64,000 bases of DNA from Siphonodentalium dalli. Lineage: Eukaryota > Mollusca > Scaphopoda > Gadilida > Siphonodentaliidae. The stretch lies in assembly GCA_032622095.1 (NCBI GenBank), contig CP136064.1, positions 144,167,954 to 144,231,953 of the forward strand, written 5' to 3'. Made by a program: the position numbers and the translations under genes. Position 1 is the first letter of the stretch. Every line of letters starts with the position of its first letter. Below the pieces are notes generated by a model. It was given only the letters and a program-made list of their open reading frames with translations. It ran no database searches and was not told the DNA's origin. This document shows positions 10,860 through 23,705 of this stretch, one piece after another.

Positions 10860-12944
10860 CTCCCATACCTTTGCAGATGTTATAACGGTGTTAGGTTTTC
10901 AAAATTTTGAATTAAAAAAAAAAAAAATTTGATAAATTGAGCAAAAAAATAAATTTAAAACAATATATATAAATCAAAATGTTTCAACGATCAAAACGTG
11001 CTTGAAGCGCACAAAAGGGCCGGTGCTGAATAAAGGCTCTGTCTAAGATCAAAATGTGCATGAAGTCCCACAAAGGGGCCACAGGTATCTCCGATGCTGA
11101 ATATAGGTGCCCGATGGGAGCCTGTTTCAGCTAGTTTAGTATAATTGAAGTTGCTCCAGTAGACTAACAAAAGTGGTATGGATAATGGGCTGGTTGAGAC
11201 TAATCAGGAAATAGTTAGAAATTATGGAATTTTGTGTATCTTGCACAATGATCTACATTGTAGGTTTACAGATGATCAGCAATTTATAAAACATTTAAAA
11301 AAAAATAAAACAGCTTCTGAAACAGGTTAAACTGTTATTGGAACTAAATGAGATCATTTGCCAGTCATGTCAGTGATATTAGTATAGTTGTATGCGGTTT
11401 TCGACCAAATTTAGGGAAATTTGGGGGGGGGGGGGTGTGGGTATAAAAAATTGGGAGTAAAAAATATTTGTTTTTTGCATGCTTGGAGGTGGTGGGTCCC
11501 CGGAAATGCCCGATGTAAAAAAACGGCATACCTTCCTGTAATTTTTTACTACCCACCCCTGTTCGGGGGTAACAAATATTTGATTCATGTCAAGGAACCC
11601 ACCCATCAAACCTCAGAGTGATCAGATATCGATGATTGAAATCTATTATTTTTCACCACCGATAATTTTAGGTGGCCCAGTAAACAGTCGACGAGAAGAT
11701 TGCCTCGGACAAAATTGCGGATAAAGATGGATAACTCTAAAATCAAGTGGCTTTTTTGTGTCAGATATTTGAACAATAGTTGACTGTGGTTAGCAATATT
11801 TTTGGGCAATTACTCGATTCTGATAACTGAAGCGGCATTTCAAAAAGTGTTCTTGTTGGAAACTGATATGGGGACCATCAAATCGGATTGAGTTCCGTAC
11901 CTTTAAAATGTGAATTTGGCCTCCTAATTTAGATCTGCCATTTTTTTACAATGTAACTGTATGTATGTATGTAATACAGGGATGTGGGTACAGCCTACGA
12001 CCTACGTGTACATGTTGTCCTTTCTGAGGTGTCCAACTCCAACTGACCCTCTACCTCCCCCACCCAACAATAACATCATGAATATTCAGTTCATAAAATT
12101 ATAAGCCAAGTTGTAATTATAAGTTTTACTCAGCTGCAACTATTCAACTAGTAGTAGGTACTACAAATTCCATTCCCATGGATTAAAACATTGCATTAAT
12201 TCAGGAAATATGTACATGCAACTTTCGATATTCATACCACTTCAAGTGTTAGAAGAATGGTCAAGAATGTTAGGCTGAAATGAGGCATTATTTTAATAAA
12301 GTTATAACAGTTATGATAATCTGTTAGAACTGATGCAAAATTGCATTTCAGAGAAATTTTTTCCTCATCCAAAAAGTTCTGTTATTGTTACAAACTACTC
12401 AGATGATACTCAAACTTTAACTTGTAAAATATATTGATTTGGCAGTCACATTGAATGATTGATTTACAAGACTTGCCCCCTACCCAACAATGTGACATAT
12501 TTTCTGACCCATTCCTCCTACTCATTAAGTCATTTACTTAAATTCTGAATTATGATATTTGTTTTCTATATTATACATTTTACTACTGTGCGTAATACAT
12601 GCAATCGATCTAGTGTCTATTTATCACATCGTTTTCATTTCAACATCAAAGTGTCAATGATCTCAATGTCACCACTTCAAAACAACAACAGTTTTAAATA
12701 GTGAAATCATACCTCGATCCAATCAATTCCAAATCAACGCCTAGTTTTGATTACCGAGCTCGTTTCCAGAATAACAACGATAAATGAAGCTAATGTCCCC
12801 AAATTTGTTGTGATTTTAATTTCCAATTCACTGAATACATTGCACATTTCCGTATATGAATGCAAAATTCAATGCGAATCGAGTTGATTTCAAAATGTGC
12901 GAACACTTATCACTTTACACGGAAGCGTGGTGACGTCATCGTGT
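10860..12944. other. No recognisable gene
   Basis: AT-rich, apparently single-copy within the window. Contains a G12 run near 11423 and short homopolymers. Overlapping ORFs at 11365-11621 on both strands span the G-run and are not credible genes. Confidence 0.4.
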
Positions 12945-13583
12945 TACGGTACGAAGTGCGTACGAAATCAAGGAGTATTACCTCAGTCTATGACGATCTA
13001 CGCCAACCGTATAGTTACTGCTGTGAACACATCTTATCATAAATCAGGCTGATCAACATGGCAAAATTTATTGGAAATAAATAAAATGTGTTACCCGATT
13101 ACAACCCTTTTAACATTTTTCAGCTTTATTACAATGCTAATGACATGACATTTGTCACGAGCACATTAGATATGATCAGGGCATTTGTTTACAAATTAAA
13201 TCGCCATGATCGGACTGGAGAGTGGAGTCTGGACTGGTCTGGAGTTAATAATTTTACCGGAGATCGCGGATTCGACTCTGTGTGTGTTGATAAGTATTGG
13301 GTTGTTGTTGAGTCATTTTAAACGTAAATCGTAGCCAAACAAGTAATTCTTTTTATCATGGATTGTTCATTGCTGAAAATTGAAGTTGAAGCGTAAATAT
13401 TTATTTTCTGAAAGTTTGCATGCTTGACGAAATTGCTCGTTGACAATTTCGGCCAATTTATTTTCGGCCCATCAACCAAATTTTGAGATCGTCCAACGGA
13501 AAATCATGTTTTGGCAATTAATTTTCTGAGATGGATTAATAGTAGATAGCTGAAAATCAAGTGTTATAGTTGTAATTATAAGT

Positions 13584-13739
13584 CATCAACGTCGTTTTTC
13601 GGTTGATCTATGAGCGTATAGACCGATCAGTAGACGAATAACATACTTAGTATAATCCGCTTCGCGGAATTATACAGTATGTTATTCGTCTACTGATCGG
13701 TCTATACGCTCATAGATCAACCGAAAAACGACGTTGATG
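13584..13739. repeat. 156-bp near-perfect hairpin, copy 1
   Basis: CATCAACGTCG at the left end is complemented by CGACGTTGATG at the right. The two 65-70 nt halves mirror each other through a centre near 13661 (AATCCGCTTCGCGGAATT). Confidence 0.9.
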
Positions 13740-13909
13740 ACATATATATTGGAATATAATTACAACTACTTTCGTTTTCGTCGAAATGCGGGCATTTGAT
13801 TGGTCGAGAGGCTACCGCGTGACCTGCGTCTATCAGTGCATATACTTTGCAGTAGACGAGTCACATCGCGTAGTGACACTTTAAGAAAATTGGGCGAGTC
13901 TATATATGC

Positions 13910-14065
13910 CATCAACGTCGTTTTTCGGTTGATCTATGAGCGTATAGACCGATCAGTAGACGAATAACATACTGTATAATTCCGCGAAGCGGATTATACT
14001 AAGTATGTTATTCGTCTACTGATCGGACTATACGCTCATAGATCAACCGAAACACGACGTTGATG
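13910..14065. repeat. 156-bp near-perfect hairpin, copy 2
   Basis: Same sequence and length as copy 1, in the opposite arm of the palindrome, with a few substitutions in the right half. Confidence 0.9.
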
Positions 14066-14566
14066 GCTTATAATTACAACTATAACACTTTATTTTCAAC
14101 TATCTACTATTAATCCATCTCAGAAAATTAAATGCCAAAACATGATTTTCCGTTGGACGATCTCGGAATTTGGTTGATGGGCCGAAAATAAATTGGCCGA
14201 AATTATCAACGAGCAACTTCGCCAAGCAAACTTTAAGAAAATAAATATTTACACTGAAATTTTAATTTTCACCAATCCATGATAAAAAGAATGACTCGTT
14301 TGGCTACGATTTACGTTTCAAATGACTCAATGATAACAACCCAATAATTATCAACCGTTGACACACAGAGTCGGTCTCCGGTAAAATTATTAACTCCAGA
14401 CCAGTCCATGCAGACTCCAGCACGATGTAATTTGTAAACAAATGCCCTGATCATATCTATTGTACTCGTGACAAATGTCATGTCGTTAGCATTGTTATGA
14501 AGCTGAAAAATGTTAATAGGGTTGTAATCGGGTAATACATTTTATTTATATCCAATAAAATTTGCC

Positions 14567-16714
14567 ACGTTGCGCTCCCTTCTCCGCGATCTTGTCTGTG
14601 GCATCGACCAACCGTCTGTCCGGGTTGTCAAAAATTTGTCAAAAGTTCCGACCAATCACCGATCTGCCTTTATCGGCATCCCCTACGTAACGTTGCTCTA
14701 TTTTTAGAATCACAGGCAGCTTGAATTTGAGGGGGGTTTTCCGTGCAACTGAAGTGGGGATATTCTATTGCATTTCATCGTTAAATCTCATCCTTTTGTC
14801 TATAATTCATGTTTTCATTACGTATATATGAGTATTTATATTATGGATCTTTAATGACTGTAGATTTCTTTCGCATTCTATATGTGAAAGGTGATTTGTT
14901 GACAATGATAAACTTTCGGCATTTTCCGTAACTGAAAATTCGTCTGCGGTGGAATGTTTTGATTGTCATTTATTCGTTAATTACGAGACTAATTAATCGG
15001 ATGAAAACGACATATCTTATAGAACATGACTCGTATATTATTCTGCACCAGTCTAGCGAATGACGACTTTCATTTCGCATTATTTTAGTTTTTATCGCAA
15101 TTTTAACGTTGTCTATGGAGATTCCCATGTTAATTTTGTCCAAAAAAAAATAAAACTGTTTGTCCAATTTCTAGACAGATTCTGGCATGGTCAAGGCATA
15201 ATTTGACGTATCGAGTGATTATAGGCGTTCAATCAGTGTGCACAACAATTGCTGATCAAAATGAGACAGGTTAAAATCCTAAAAATTTTAAATTTTAGTT
15301 TTCGTGTTGAAGAAAAATTTCATTTAAATTGCTTGAAATATGCTCAACAACATTCAGTTGAATCGTAACTTATCTACAGACACCGGATAACTCCGCAATG
15401 CAACAAGTATGTTTTAATTGGTGATAATTATGTCGCGAAATATTAAAATGTAAATTTTCTGAAGAAAATTGTGAATTGTTAGCTTATTTTAATTAATTTA
15501 CCGATTAATATTTGCTCAACACTTACTCATTATCAATTCTGAGGGTTAGCACAAGATTCTGGCCTGTGCCAAGGGTGGGGGGAGTCATAAGCATGAAGCC
15601 TGTTTTCAGGCCGCATCCTCACATAGCTCAACCAATCAGCTGATGCACCATTATAATACATGTATACGATACGTGTGTCGGTCTATTATACACAATATAA
15701 TGATATATGATGCCCAGCTATGCTTAAGTTAAAGTAGTTGACAAAACCTCTAATGTGGTGTCACCCCAGTAATACTGCAGTATCATACCGCGGTGACCTC
15801 CAACCCCATGATAAGGTTACCACTTCAACATGGCATGTACCACTGTTGCACCACAAATGCATGCAATCCCGATTCACAGGCATGAAAATAAAATGCAGTG
15901 ATTCTCCTTATATCTGTGGAACTTGAAGGCATGGATGCCCTTCGTTATACCTGTACTGTAGGTTATAATTTAGAAATAACAGTTACCAAATATGAAATTA
16001 CCCCAAAAATATACTAATAGTATAGGATAATGATCATATGAATGTGTTATTATCCACAAAACACTTTATGTGAGCCAAGCGTTTGTTGATATATAGCTCG
16101 TAAATAGTGACTGATATGCAAAACACTCAACCTCGTGGCGTTCATTTAGAAGAGTGATTCATGGTGACCCATTAAACACTGAAATCTTTAGACGTGAAGA
16201 TTAGCGATAGCTACATGTATACCGGTATGTTGTAAACAACTTGGTGGCATTTCTAACAAAAGTTTAGTGAGGGGGTCTCCTCGGTGTTGAGAGTTTTGCT
16301 TATCGCATACTCTTTACATACGGTACTGTTTGTTTACGTAACATGGCGTTTGTTGACATAACACAGATTGATTACTAGCATGACAATAATATGCCGCAAT
16401 TTACTCGATATTTATTATTGGTATAAGAACAAAATTTGTCAATAATATATTATTTCTGTTTATGGCGGTTTTAATGGATGTGACTATTTGAACAGCAAAA
16501 CCCACCGGTAACGCTTACCATATCTTTAACAAGATCCACATGGACATATTGATTTCTTCAACTATTTGCGGGTGCGACGATCCGCTAATAGACCGTGGTT
16601 TCATAAGCGAACGGTACCATAACTCCACTACTGTGGCTGTTTCGATACCGCTGTTGATAACGTATACTACCGGTAATACCGTCGTCATTACTGGGATAGC
16701 ACCCCATTTTTCAA
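14567..16714. other. No recognisable gene
   Basis: Apparently single-copy within the window, AT-rich, with no long ORF and no repeat structure I can see. Confidence 0.4.
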
Positions 16715-17215
16715 GTCAGTTACTTTGATTATAGTGGTATGAGTTACTTTGATTATAGTGGTATGTTGCATGTCAGTCTGCTATATACACGATAATAATA
16801 TACAATACGTGTGTCCGTCTACTATACATCACTGTAATATACGATATGCATGTCAGTCTACTATAATGCGTAATATATATATTATAATGGTGTGCAGTAG
16901 ACCAACAGACTTATCATATATTATAATGGTGTATAGTAGACCGACCCCGCATATCATATATTATAATGGTGTATAGACAGGGACAGACACATATATTATA
17001 ATTGTGTATAGTAGACCGACCCCACATATCATATATTATAATGGTGTACCATACAGAGACAGACATATATATTATAATTTATAATGGTGTATTACTGTAT
17101 AGTAGACCGACCTCGCATATCGTATATAACACCCTATTATGATGGTGTATCAGCTCACCAGCATGCGTATGGTGTATTATAATGGTATGAAGCAAACCGA
17201 TCCACCGATCATATA
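16715..17215. repeat. Minisatellite, about 50-60 bp, with dyad symmetry
   Basis: Degenerate units of the form TATTATAATGGTGTATAGTAGACCGACCCC.CATATCA repeat from about 16875 to 17210. The preceding segment (16750-16870) carries the complementary orientation (GTCAGTCTACTATA, ACGATA), so the array is partly inverted. Confidence 0.75.
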
Positions 17216-17562
17216 ATAACTATATACCTGCTAGTCTCAAGAAAACGCAGAGAGGAAATATTAATATAACAAAAATTTATAATGCAGCCAATTAATCTAT
17301 TAATATGATTAATTTAAGGTCTCAAGCCCTTGAAAATGCAGAGAGGAAATTTGTGTATAAGGACGATAGGTGCACTCTCAAAAACTGTGAGATGAACTTC
17401 ATTCAAAAACAAAGAAACAAAAGTCCCAGGGAAAGGTCCACGCCCCTTTCCAAATTCTAAATAAAATAATGACAGGACACATTAGAGGTGAACTCTGTCC
17501 AGTTAAACAAAAAACAGTAAATGTTTGGCATATATGCCCTCACATAATATCGAATGATGTAT

Positions 17563-17731
17563 GGGAGGCTGTTTTCACATTTATTCCTTATGTGCGCTTA
17601 AGCGCAAATATTTTCTCTTAAGTGTAAATATTTGTGCTTAGTGTGAATATTTGTGCTTAAGTGCAAATAACCTATGTCATTTGCACTTAAGCACAAATGA
17701 TACATAAATAATTTATGTGAAAAGGGCCTCA
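17563..17731. repeat. GCTTAAGC palindrome cluster 3
   Basis: Starts with GGGAGGCTGTTTTCACATTT and ends with ATGTGAAAAGGGCCTC, giving imperfect terminal inverted repeats around five GCTTAAG-centred palindromes. This is the clearest bounded copy in the window. Confidence 0.8.
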
Positions 17732-17978
17732 CATAAGTATGAGCATCAACACCAGCTGATGTGGAAATACCATCAATTCCCCATGAGCATTAAGATCAGC
17801 TCCGAAAAAAAAATTAAATGCAGGCGTAACACATATCACATTAACACATGTGTTTGATTACAACAATCACACATTCTAATGGGTTATGGTGCAGAAGGTC
17901 TCAAGCCCTTCAAAATACAGAGATATTTTTTTGTCTGAAGCCTAATACCACACATTGAAAACCCAAGAACATACATAC

Positions 17979-18124
17979 GGGAGGCCATTTTCACATTTAT
18001 TATTGATTTGCGCTTAAGCGTAAATGATTTACGCTTAAGTGCAAACATGCATCTAACAATTTATTTGCGCTTAACCGCAAATAATTTGTGCTTAAGCGCT
18101 AATCATTTGCACTTAAGCATTTGA
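17979..18124. repeat. GCTTAAGC palindrome cluster 4
   Basis: Opens with GGGAGGCCATTTTCACATTT and continues as TTTGCGCTTAAGCGTAAAT and variants. The closing border is degraded. Confidence 0.75.
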
Positions 18125-18298
18125 CACCCCCTTACTCCCCTCCAATTATGAATGATTTAGTCCATCTCATAGTAGTAGTCCACTACAGACTCGAAGCGAA
18201 AATTGAAGAAAACACATATTTCCAAATGCATATCAGCATCTCTGCTCCTGGTGTCATCAATAATTGGTGCCTTAACCCCAGAGCTCTTATATATTTTA

Positions 18299-19500
18299 CT
18301 AGCAGATGGACCCGACTTCGTCCGGGCTGTTTCCCCTCTGCTTTTCGGCGAATTGCGCGAATTGACCTTGAATTGTCAATTTTGAAGGTCAGGTGGGGTC
18401 ACGATTAGACCCGTCCAAAACACTGCCCGGACAAAAGTACCAGACAAAAGTACCCGTCGAAATCCATCCGGTTTTACCCGATTTGACCTTGAATTGATCA
18501 TTTTGAAGGTCAAGGTCAGGTCGGGGTCATGATTTGACCTGTCCAAAACACTCAGTGAACAAAAGTAACCCTATGTATAAAATTTCGTGGAAATCCCATC
18601 AAAATTCGCGATTTGACCTTGCATTGACCCGATTTCAAGGTCAAGGTCAGGTCGCACGGGCAAATGAATAGGCTTATGAGACTCCCGATACGAAAGTATC
18701 CCTAGACACTAATTTTCATCGAAATCCCGTGATATTCCGGCGTTTGACCTTGAAATGACCCGATTTCAGACCCGACTTCGTCCGGGCTTTGACCTTGAAT
18801 TGTCTATTTTTAAGGCCAAGGTCAAGTGGGGTCACGATTTGACCCGTCCAAAACACTGCCAAAACAAAAGTACCCGACAAACGTACCCGTCGAAATCCAT
18901 CCGGTTTGACCCAATTTGACCTTGAATTGATCATTTTGAAGGTCAATGTCAGGTCGGGGTCACGATTTGACCCGTCCAAAACACCCAGTGGACAAAGGTG
19001 ACCCTATGTATAAAATTTCGTCGAAATACCATCAAAATTGGCGATTTGACCTTGAATTGACCCGATTTCAAGGTCAAGGTCAGGTCGCACGGGCAAATGA
19101 ATATGCTTATGAGACTCTCCATACGAAAGTACCCCCCACATACCAAGTTTCATCGAAATCCCGTGATATTCGGGAGTTTGACCTTGAAATGACCAGGTTT
19201 CAAGGTCAAGGTCACGTCGCTAGGGCAAATTAATAGGTTTATGCGACTCCCAGGCCGAAAATACACCCACATACCAAGTTTCATCGAAATCCCGTGATTT
19301 TCGGGCGTTTGACCTTGAAATGCCCCAATTTCAAGGTCAAGGTGACGCCGCACGGGTAAATTAATATGCCTATGCCACTTCCCGGCCGATAGTATCCTCA
19401 CATACGAAGTTTCATCGAAATCGGGTCGGCCGTTTTCGAGTTCATCGCGAACACACACACAGACAGACACACAGACATATCTTCCAAAATATATAATAGA
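18299..19500 (-). mobile_element. Large Helitron-like element, copy 1 (complete)
   Basis: The minus strand starts TC at 19500-19499 and ends CTAG at 18302-18299. A hairpin (CCCG..AC GAA GT CGGG) lies 8 nt before CTAG, and host A is at 18298. The interior is a degenerate tandem repeat of TTGACCTTGAATTGA / TCAAGGTCAAGGTCAGGTC blocks. It has no ORF of interest; the 87-106 aa minus-strand ORFs are repeat by-products. A CA/GACA tract precedes the 5' end. Confidence 0.75.
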
Positions 19501-19880
19501 CTAGCCGATGAGCCCGACGTTGTCCGGGCTATTCAAAAAAAAAATTTAAAGTCGATAGCTCCACCCGTTTCCGAGATCTGGTCTGCGCATGCCCGAAGCT
19601 GGCGTCGCACGGGCTCGGCGACCCGATAAAATTCGTATCTGGGGCAAGATACATTCACATAGCAAATTTCAAGTCGATAGCTCCACCCGTTTCCGAGATC
19701 TCGTCTGCGCATGCGCGAAGCGGGCGCCGCACGGGCTCGCCGATACGACAAAGTCCATCGCCTGGTCAAACTACACACACGTACCAAGTTTCGTCCCGAT
19801 CGGTCGAGAATCGTAGATTTGTATAAATGACAGACAGACAAACAAACAGACAGACAGAGGTCTTCAAAATATTTATGAGA
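19501..19880 (-). mobile_element. Small Helitron-like element, copy 1
   Basis: 380 bp, joined directly to the large element (CTAG at 19501-19504 abuts GA at 19499-19500). It ends with GA at 19879-19880, followed by host T. Its hairpin GCCCGGACAACGTCGGGC lies 7 nt from CTAG. It is closely related to the units at 729 and 1977. Confidence 0.75.
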
Positions 19881-20222
19881 TTAAAGGGACATTTCCTGCA
19901 CAGATATAATACCAGTTCCATGGCCATAAAAAGGTAATTAGGGGTTAATGAGAGGGGAGCTTGCTTCCCTCACATGGTGTGCTCATTGACTTGAAAGAAG
20001 GGGAACCTTATCTAATATTATCAGCATCCCTGCCCCCAAAAATATATTTTATATATTTTATAAAAGAGACATATCCTTTAGATCTGTACCATTTCCATCT
20101 TCAAAAAAGAAAATTATGAGTTACTGGGGGGATTGCTTCACTTATATGGTGAGCCTATATAGACTTGAGTGGTGTGTGTGCCATTTAAAATTAATTAAGA
20201 GGGGATCAATGCATATGAATTT

Positions 20223-20353
20223 TTATTTGCGCTAAGCACAAATGATTTGCGCTTAAGTGCAAATGACAGAAGTTATTTGCCCTTAAGCACAAATATTTAT
20301 GCTTAAGCCCAAATATTTGCGCTTAAGCACAAATAAGGAATAAATGTGAAAAC
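20223..20353. repeat. GCTTAAGC palindrome cluster 5 (triplication unit 1)
   Basis: Imperfect copies of ATTTGCGCTTAAGCGCAAAT closed by AAGGAATAAATGTGAAAACA. The same cluster recurs in the other two units. Confidence 0.8.
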
Positions 20354-20843
20354 ACCCTTCCATTCATACATGTGTAGGTGCACTCTACTACATATACACC
20401 ATTACATGCATGTGTTAACACACACATATAACTTACATATAGAGACAGACATATATTACACATGTCAAGGTGCTTACACGTGCATACATGAACAATGGTG
20501 TATCCGTATGGTTTCATACGTTTGATGGTGGGAAGGTTTAATTTCATTTTTTTTGTTGAAAAATACTACCGAAAAAGAAGTCAAATTAAAAAGTGACAGA
20601 AGCTGTTTAACCCTTTCTATACTAAATTAAAATATATGTAGGAATTGTTTAAAAACAATAAAAATATATAATAAAAATGGTGAATGTTCCTGTTCATACA
20701 TTGTATGGCCGTGCTTATACATTGGGTGGCAGCAGTGGGATCTTATATGCTGATGGTATTGAACTCAAGGGCAAGAGCATTGTTTGTGAGGGTTAACATA
20801 GCTAGTTCACTGCACTGTGTTTTGACTGTGGCTGTAGTATTTC

Positions 20844-20862
20844 TGACCAGCAGGTGGCGTTT
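20844..20862 (+). promoter_or_regulatory. CTCF-like motif 1
   Basis: TGACCAGCAGGTGGCGTTT agrees with the vertebrate/insect CTCF core YGRCCASYAGRKGGCR at every core position. Function is inferred only. Confidence 0.45.
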
Positions 20863-21033
20863 GGTGCATTTATTTTTGACACTTCAAACATAACGATTGT
20901 CAAGGTGCCTATTGGGTGGCAGCAGTGGGATCTTATATGCTGATGGCATTGAACTCCAGGGCAAGAGCGTTGTTTGTGAGGGTTAACATAGCTAGTTCAC
21001 TGCACTGTGTTTTGACTGTGGCTGTAGTATTTC

Positions 21034-21052
21034 TGACCAGCAGGTGGCGTTT
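21034..21052 (+). promoter_or_regulatory. CTCF-like motif 2
   Basis: Identical 19-mer, 190 bp after motif 1, same orientation. Confidence 0.45.
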
Positions 21053-21100
21053 GGTGCATTTATTTTTGACACTTCAAACATAACGATTGTCAAGGTGCCT

Positions 21101-22289
21101 GCAGATGGACCCGACTTCGTCCGGGCTGTTTCCCCTCTGCTTTTCGGCGAATTGACCTTGAATTGTCCATTTTGAAGGTCAGGTGGGGTCACGATTAGAC
21201 CCGTCCAAAACACTGCCCGGACAAAAGTACCAGACAAAAGTACCCGTCGAAATCCATCCGGTTTTACCCGATTTGACCTTGAATTGATCATTTTGAAGGT
21301 CAAGGTCAGGTCGGGGTCATGATTTGACCTGTCCAAAACACTCAGTGGACAAAAGTAACCCTATGTATAAAAGTTCGTGGAAATCCCATCAAAATTCGCG
21401 ATTTGACCTTGCATTGACCAGATTTCAAGGTCAAGGTCAGGTCGCACGGGCAAATGAATAGGCTTATGAGACTCCCCATACGAAAGTATCCCTAGACACT
21501 AATTTTCATCGAAATCCCGTGGTATTCGGGCGTTTGACCTTGAAATGACCCGATTTCAGACCCGACTTCGTCCGGGCTTTGACCTTGAATTGTCTATTTT
21601 GAAGGCCAAGGTCAAGTGGGGTCACGATTTGACCCGTCCAAAACACTGCCCGAACAAAAGTACCCGAAAAACGTACCCGTCGAAATCCATCCGGTTTGAC
21701 CCAATTTGACCTTGAATTGATCATTTTGAAGGTCAAGGTCAGGTCGGGGTCACGATTTGACCCGTCCAAAACACCCAGTGGACAAAAGTGACCCTATGTA
21801 TAAAATTTCGTCGAAATACCATCAAAATTGGCGATTTGACCTTGAATTGACCCGATTTCAAGGTCAAGGTCAGGTCGCACGGGCAAATGAATATGCTTAT
21901 GAGACTCTCCATACGAAAGTACCCCCACATACCAAGTTTCATCGAAATCCCGTGATATTCGGGAGTTTGACCTTGAAATGACCAGGTTTCAAGGTCAAGG
22001 TCACGTCGCTAGGGCAAATTAATAGGTTTATGCCACTCCCAGGCCGAAAATACACCCACATACCAAGTTTCATCGAAATCCCGTGATATTCGGGCGTTTG
22101 ACCTTGAAATGCCCCAATTTCAAGGTCAAGGTGACGCCGCACGGGTAAATTTATATGCTTATGCCACTTCCCGGCCGATAGTATCCTCACATACGAAGTC
22201 TCATCGAAATCGGGTCTGCCGTTTTCGAGTTCATCGCGAACACACACACAGACAGACACACAGACATATCTTCCAAAATATATAATAGA
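21101..22289 (-). mobile_element. Large Helitron-like element, copy 2, lacking its CTA terminus
   Basis: Matches copy 1 except that the 3' CTAG is reduced to the G that begins GCAGATGG, because the duplication junction falls there. The TC end at 22288-22289 abuts CTAG of the small copy. Confidence 0.75.
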
Positions 22290-22669
22290 CTAGCCGATGA
22301 GCCCGACGTTGTCCGGGCTATTCAAAAACCAAATTTCAAGTCGATAGCTCCACCCGTTTCCGAGATCTGGTCTGCGCATGCGCGAAGCTGGCGTCGCACG
22401 GGCTCGGCGAACCGATAAAATTCGTATCTGGGGCAAGATACATTCACATAGCAAATTTCAAGTCGATAGCTCCACCCGTTTCCGAGATCTCGTCTGCGCA
22501 TGCACGAAGCGGGCGCCGCACGGGCTCGCCGATACGACAACGTCCACCGCCTGGTCAAACTACACACACGTACCAAGTTTCGTCCCGATCGGTCGAGAAT
22601 CGTAGATTTGTATAAATGACAGACAGACAAACAAACAGACAGACAGAGGTCTTCAAAATATTTATGAGA
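22290..22669 (-). mobile_element. Small Helitron-like element, copy 2
   Basis: 380 bp, same length as copies 1 and 3. CTAG at 22290-22293, GA at 22668-22669, followed by T. Confidence 0.75.
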
Positions 22670-22875
22670 TTAAAGGGACATTTCCTGCACAGATATAATA
22701 CCAGTTCCATGGCCATAAGAGACATATCCTTTAGATCTGTACCATTTCCATCTTCAAAAAAGAAAATTATGAGTTACTGGGGGGATTGCTTCACTTATAT
22801 GGTGAGCCTATATAGACTTGAGTGGTGTGTGTGCCATTTAAAATTAATTAAGAGGGGATCAATGCATATGAATTT

Positions 22876-23006
22876 TTATTTGCGCTAAGCACAAATGATT
22901 TGCGCTTAAGTGCAAATGACAGAAGTTATTTGCCCTTAAGCACAAATATTTATGCTTAAGCCCAAATATTTGCGCTTAAGCACAAATAAGGAATAAATGT
23001 GAAAAC
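22876..23006. repeat. GCTTAAGC palindrome cluster 6 (triplication unit 2)
   Basis: Copy of the 20223-20353 cluster. Confidence 0.8.
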
Positions 23007-23496
23007 ACCCTTCCATTCATACATGTGTAGGTGCACTCTACTACATATACACCATTACATGCATGTGTTAACACACACATATAACTTACATATAGAGACA
23101 GACATATATTACACATGTCAAGGTGCTTACACGTGCATACATGAACAATGGTGTATCCGTATGGTTTCATACGTTTGATGGTGGGAAGGTTTAATTTCAA
23201 TTTTTTTGTTGAAAAATACTACCGAAAAAGAAGTCAAATTAAAAAGTGACAGAAGCTGTTTAACCCTTTCTATACTAAATTAAAATATATGTAGGAATTG
23301 TTTAAAAACAATAAAAATATATAATAAAAATGGTGAATGTTCCTGTTCATACATTGTATGGCCGTGCTTATACATTGGGTGGCAGCAGTGGGATCTTATA
23401 TGCTGATGGTATTGAACTCAAGGGCAAGAGCATTGTTTGTGAGGGTTAACATAGCTAGTTCACTGCACTGTGTTTTGACTGTGGCTGTAGTATTTC

Positions 23497-23515
23497 TGAC
23501 CAGCAGGTGGCGTTT
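23497..23515 (+). promoter_or_regulatory. CTCF-like motif 3
   Basis: Same 19-mer as motif 1. Confidence 0.45.
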
Positions 23516-23686
23516 GGTGCATTTATTTTTGACACTTCAAACATAACGATTGTCAAGGTGCCTATTGGGTGGCAGCAGTGGGATCTTATATGCTGATGGC
23601 ATTGAACTCAAGGGCAAGAGCATTGTTTGTGAGGGTTAACATAGCTAGTTCACTGCACTGTGTTTTGACTGTGGCTGTAGTATTTC

Positions 23687-23705
23687 TGACCAGCAGGTGG
23701 CGTTT
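23687..23705 (+). promoter_or_regulatory. CTCF-like motif 4
   Basis: Same 19-mer as motif 1. Confidence 0.45.

Larger units (their letters stand above)
13060..14566. mobile_element. Palindromic foldback element with nested hairpins
   Basis: The sequence from GGCAAAATTTATTGG at 13060 reads inwards and reappears inverted ending at 14566. The arms are about 520 bp before the internal hairpins. Each arm then carries a 156-bp hairpin (13584-13739; 13910-14065). The 170-bp loop is a copy of 7938-8092. One arm plus one hairpin recurs at 33450-34140. No transposase is visible, so the element is non-autonomous. The ORF at 13088-13321 is not maintained in the other copies. I cannot assign a superfamily. 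Confidence 0.75.
18302..21100. repeat. Tandem triplication, unit 1
   Basis: Begins GCAGATGGACCCGAC inside a Helitron-like 3' end and ends CAAGGTGCCT. Units 2 and 3 begin and end at the same words. Compared with unit 2, it keeps an extra 136 bp or so near 19930-20065 (GGTAATTAGGGGTTAATGAG onwards). Confidence 0.9.
20721..21100. repeat. 190-bp direct repeat pair (unit 1)
   Basis: Two nearly identical 190-bp copies start ATTGGGTGGCAGCAGTGGGA at 20721 and 20911. Each holds a CTCF-like motif. The ORF at 20684-20893 arises from the repeat and has no known domain. Confidence 0.95.

Noticed and set aside
17223-17260. CTGCTAGTCTC as a plus-strand Helitron junction
   Set aside because: No hairpin precedes the CTAG, and the following sequence does not match either family's TC end.
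20323-20547. 74-aa ORF repeated in three triplication units
   Set aside because: Conserved only because the units are recent duplicates; Cys/Tyr-rich low-complexity translation of a CA/TA-rich stretch.
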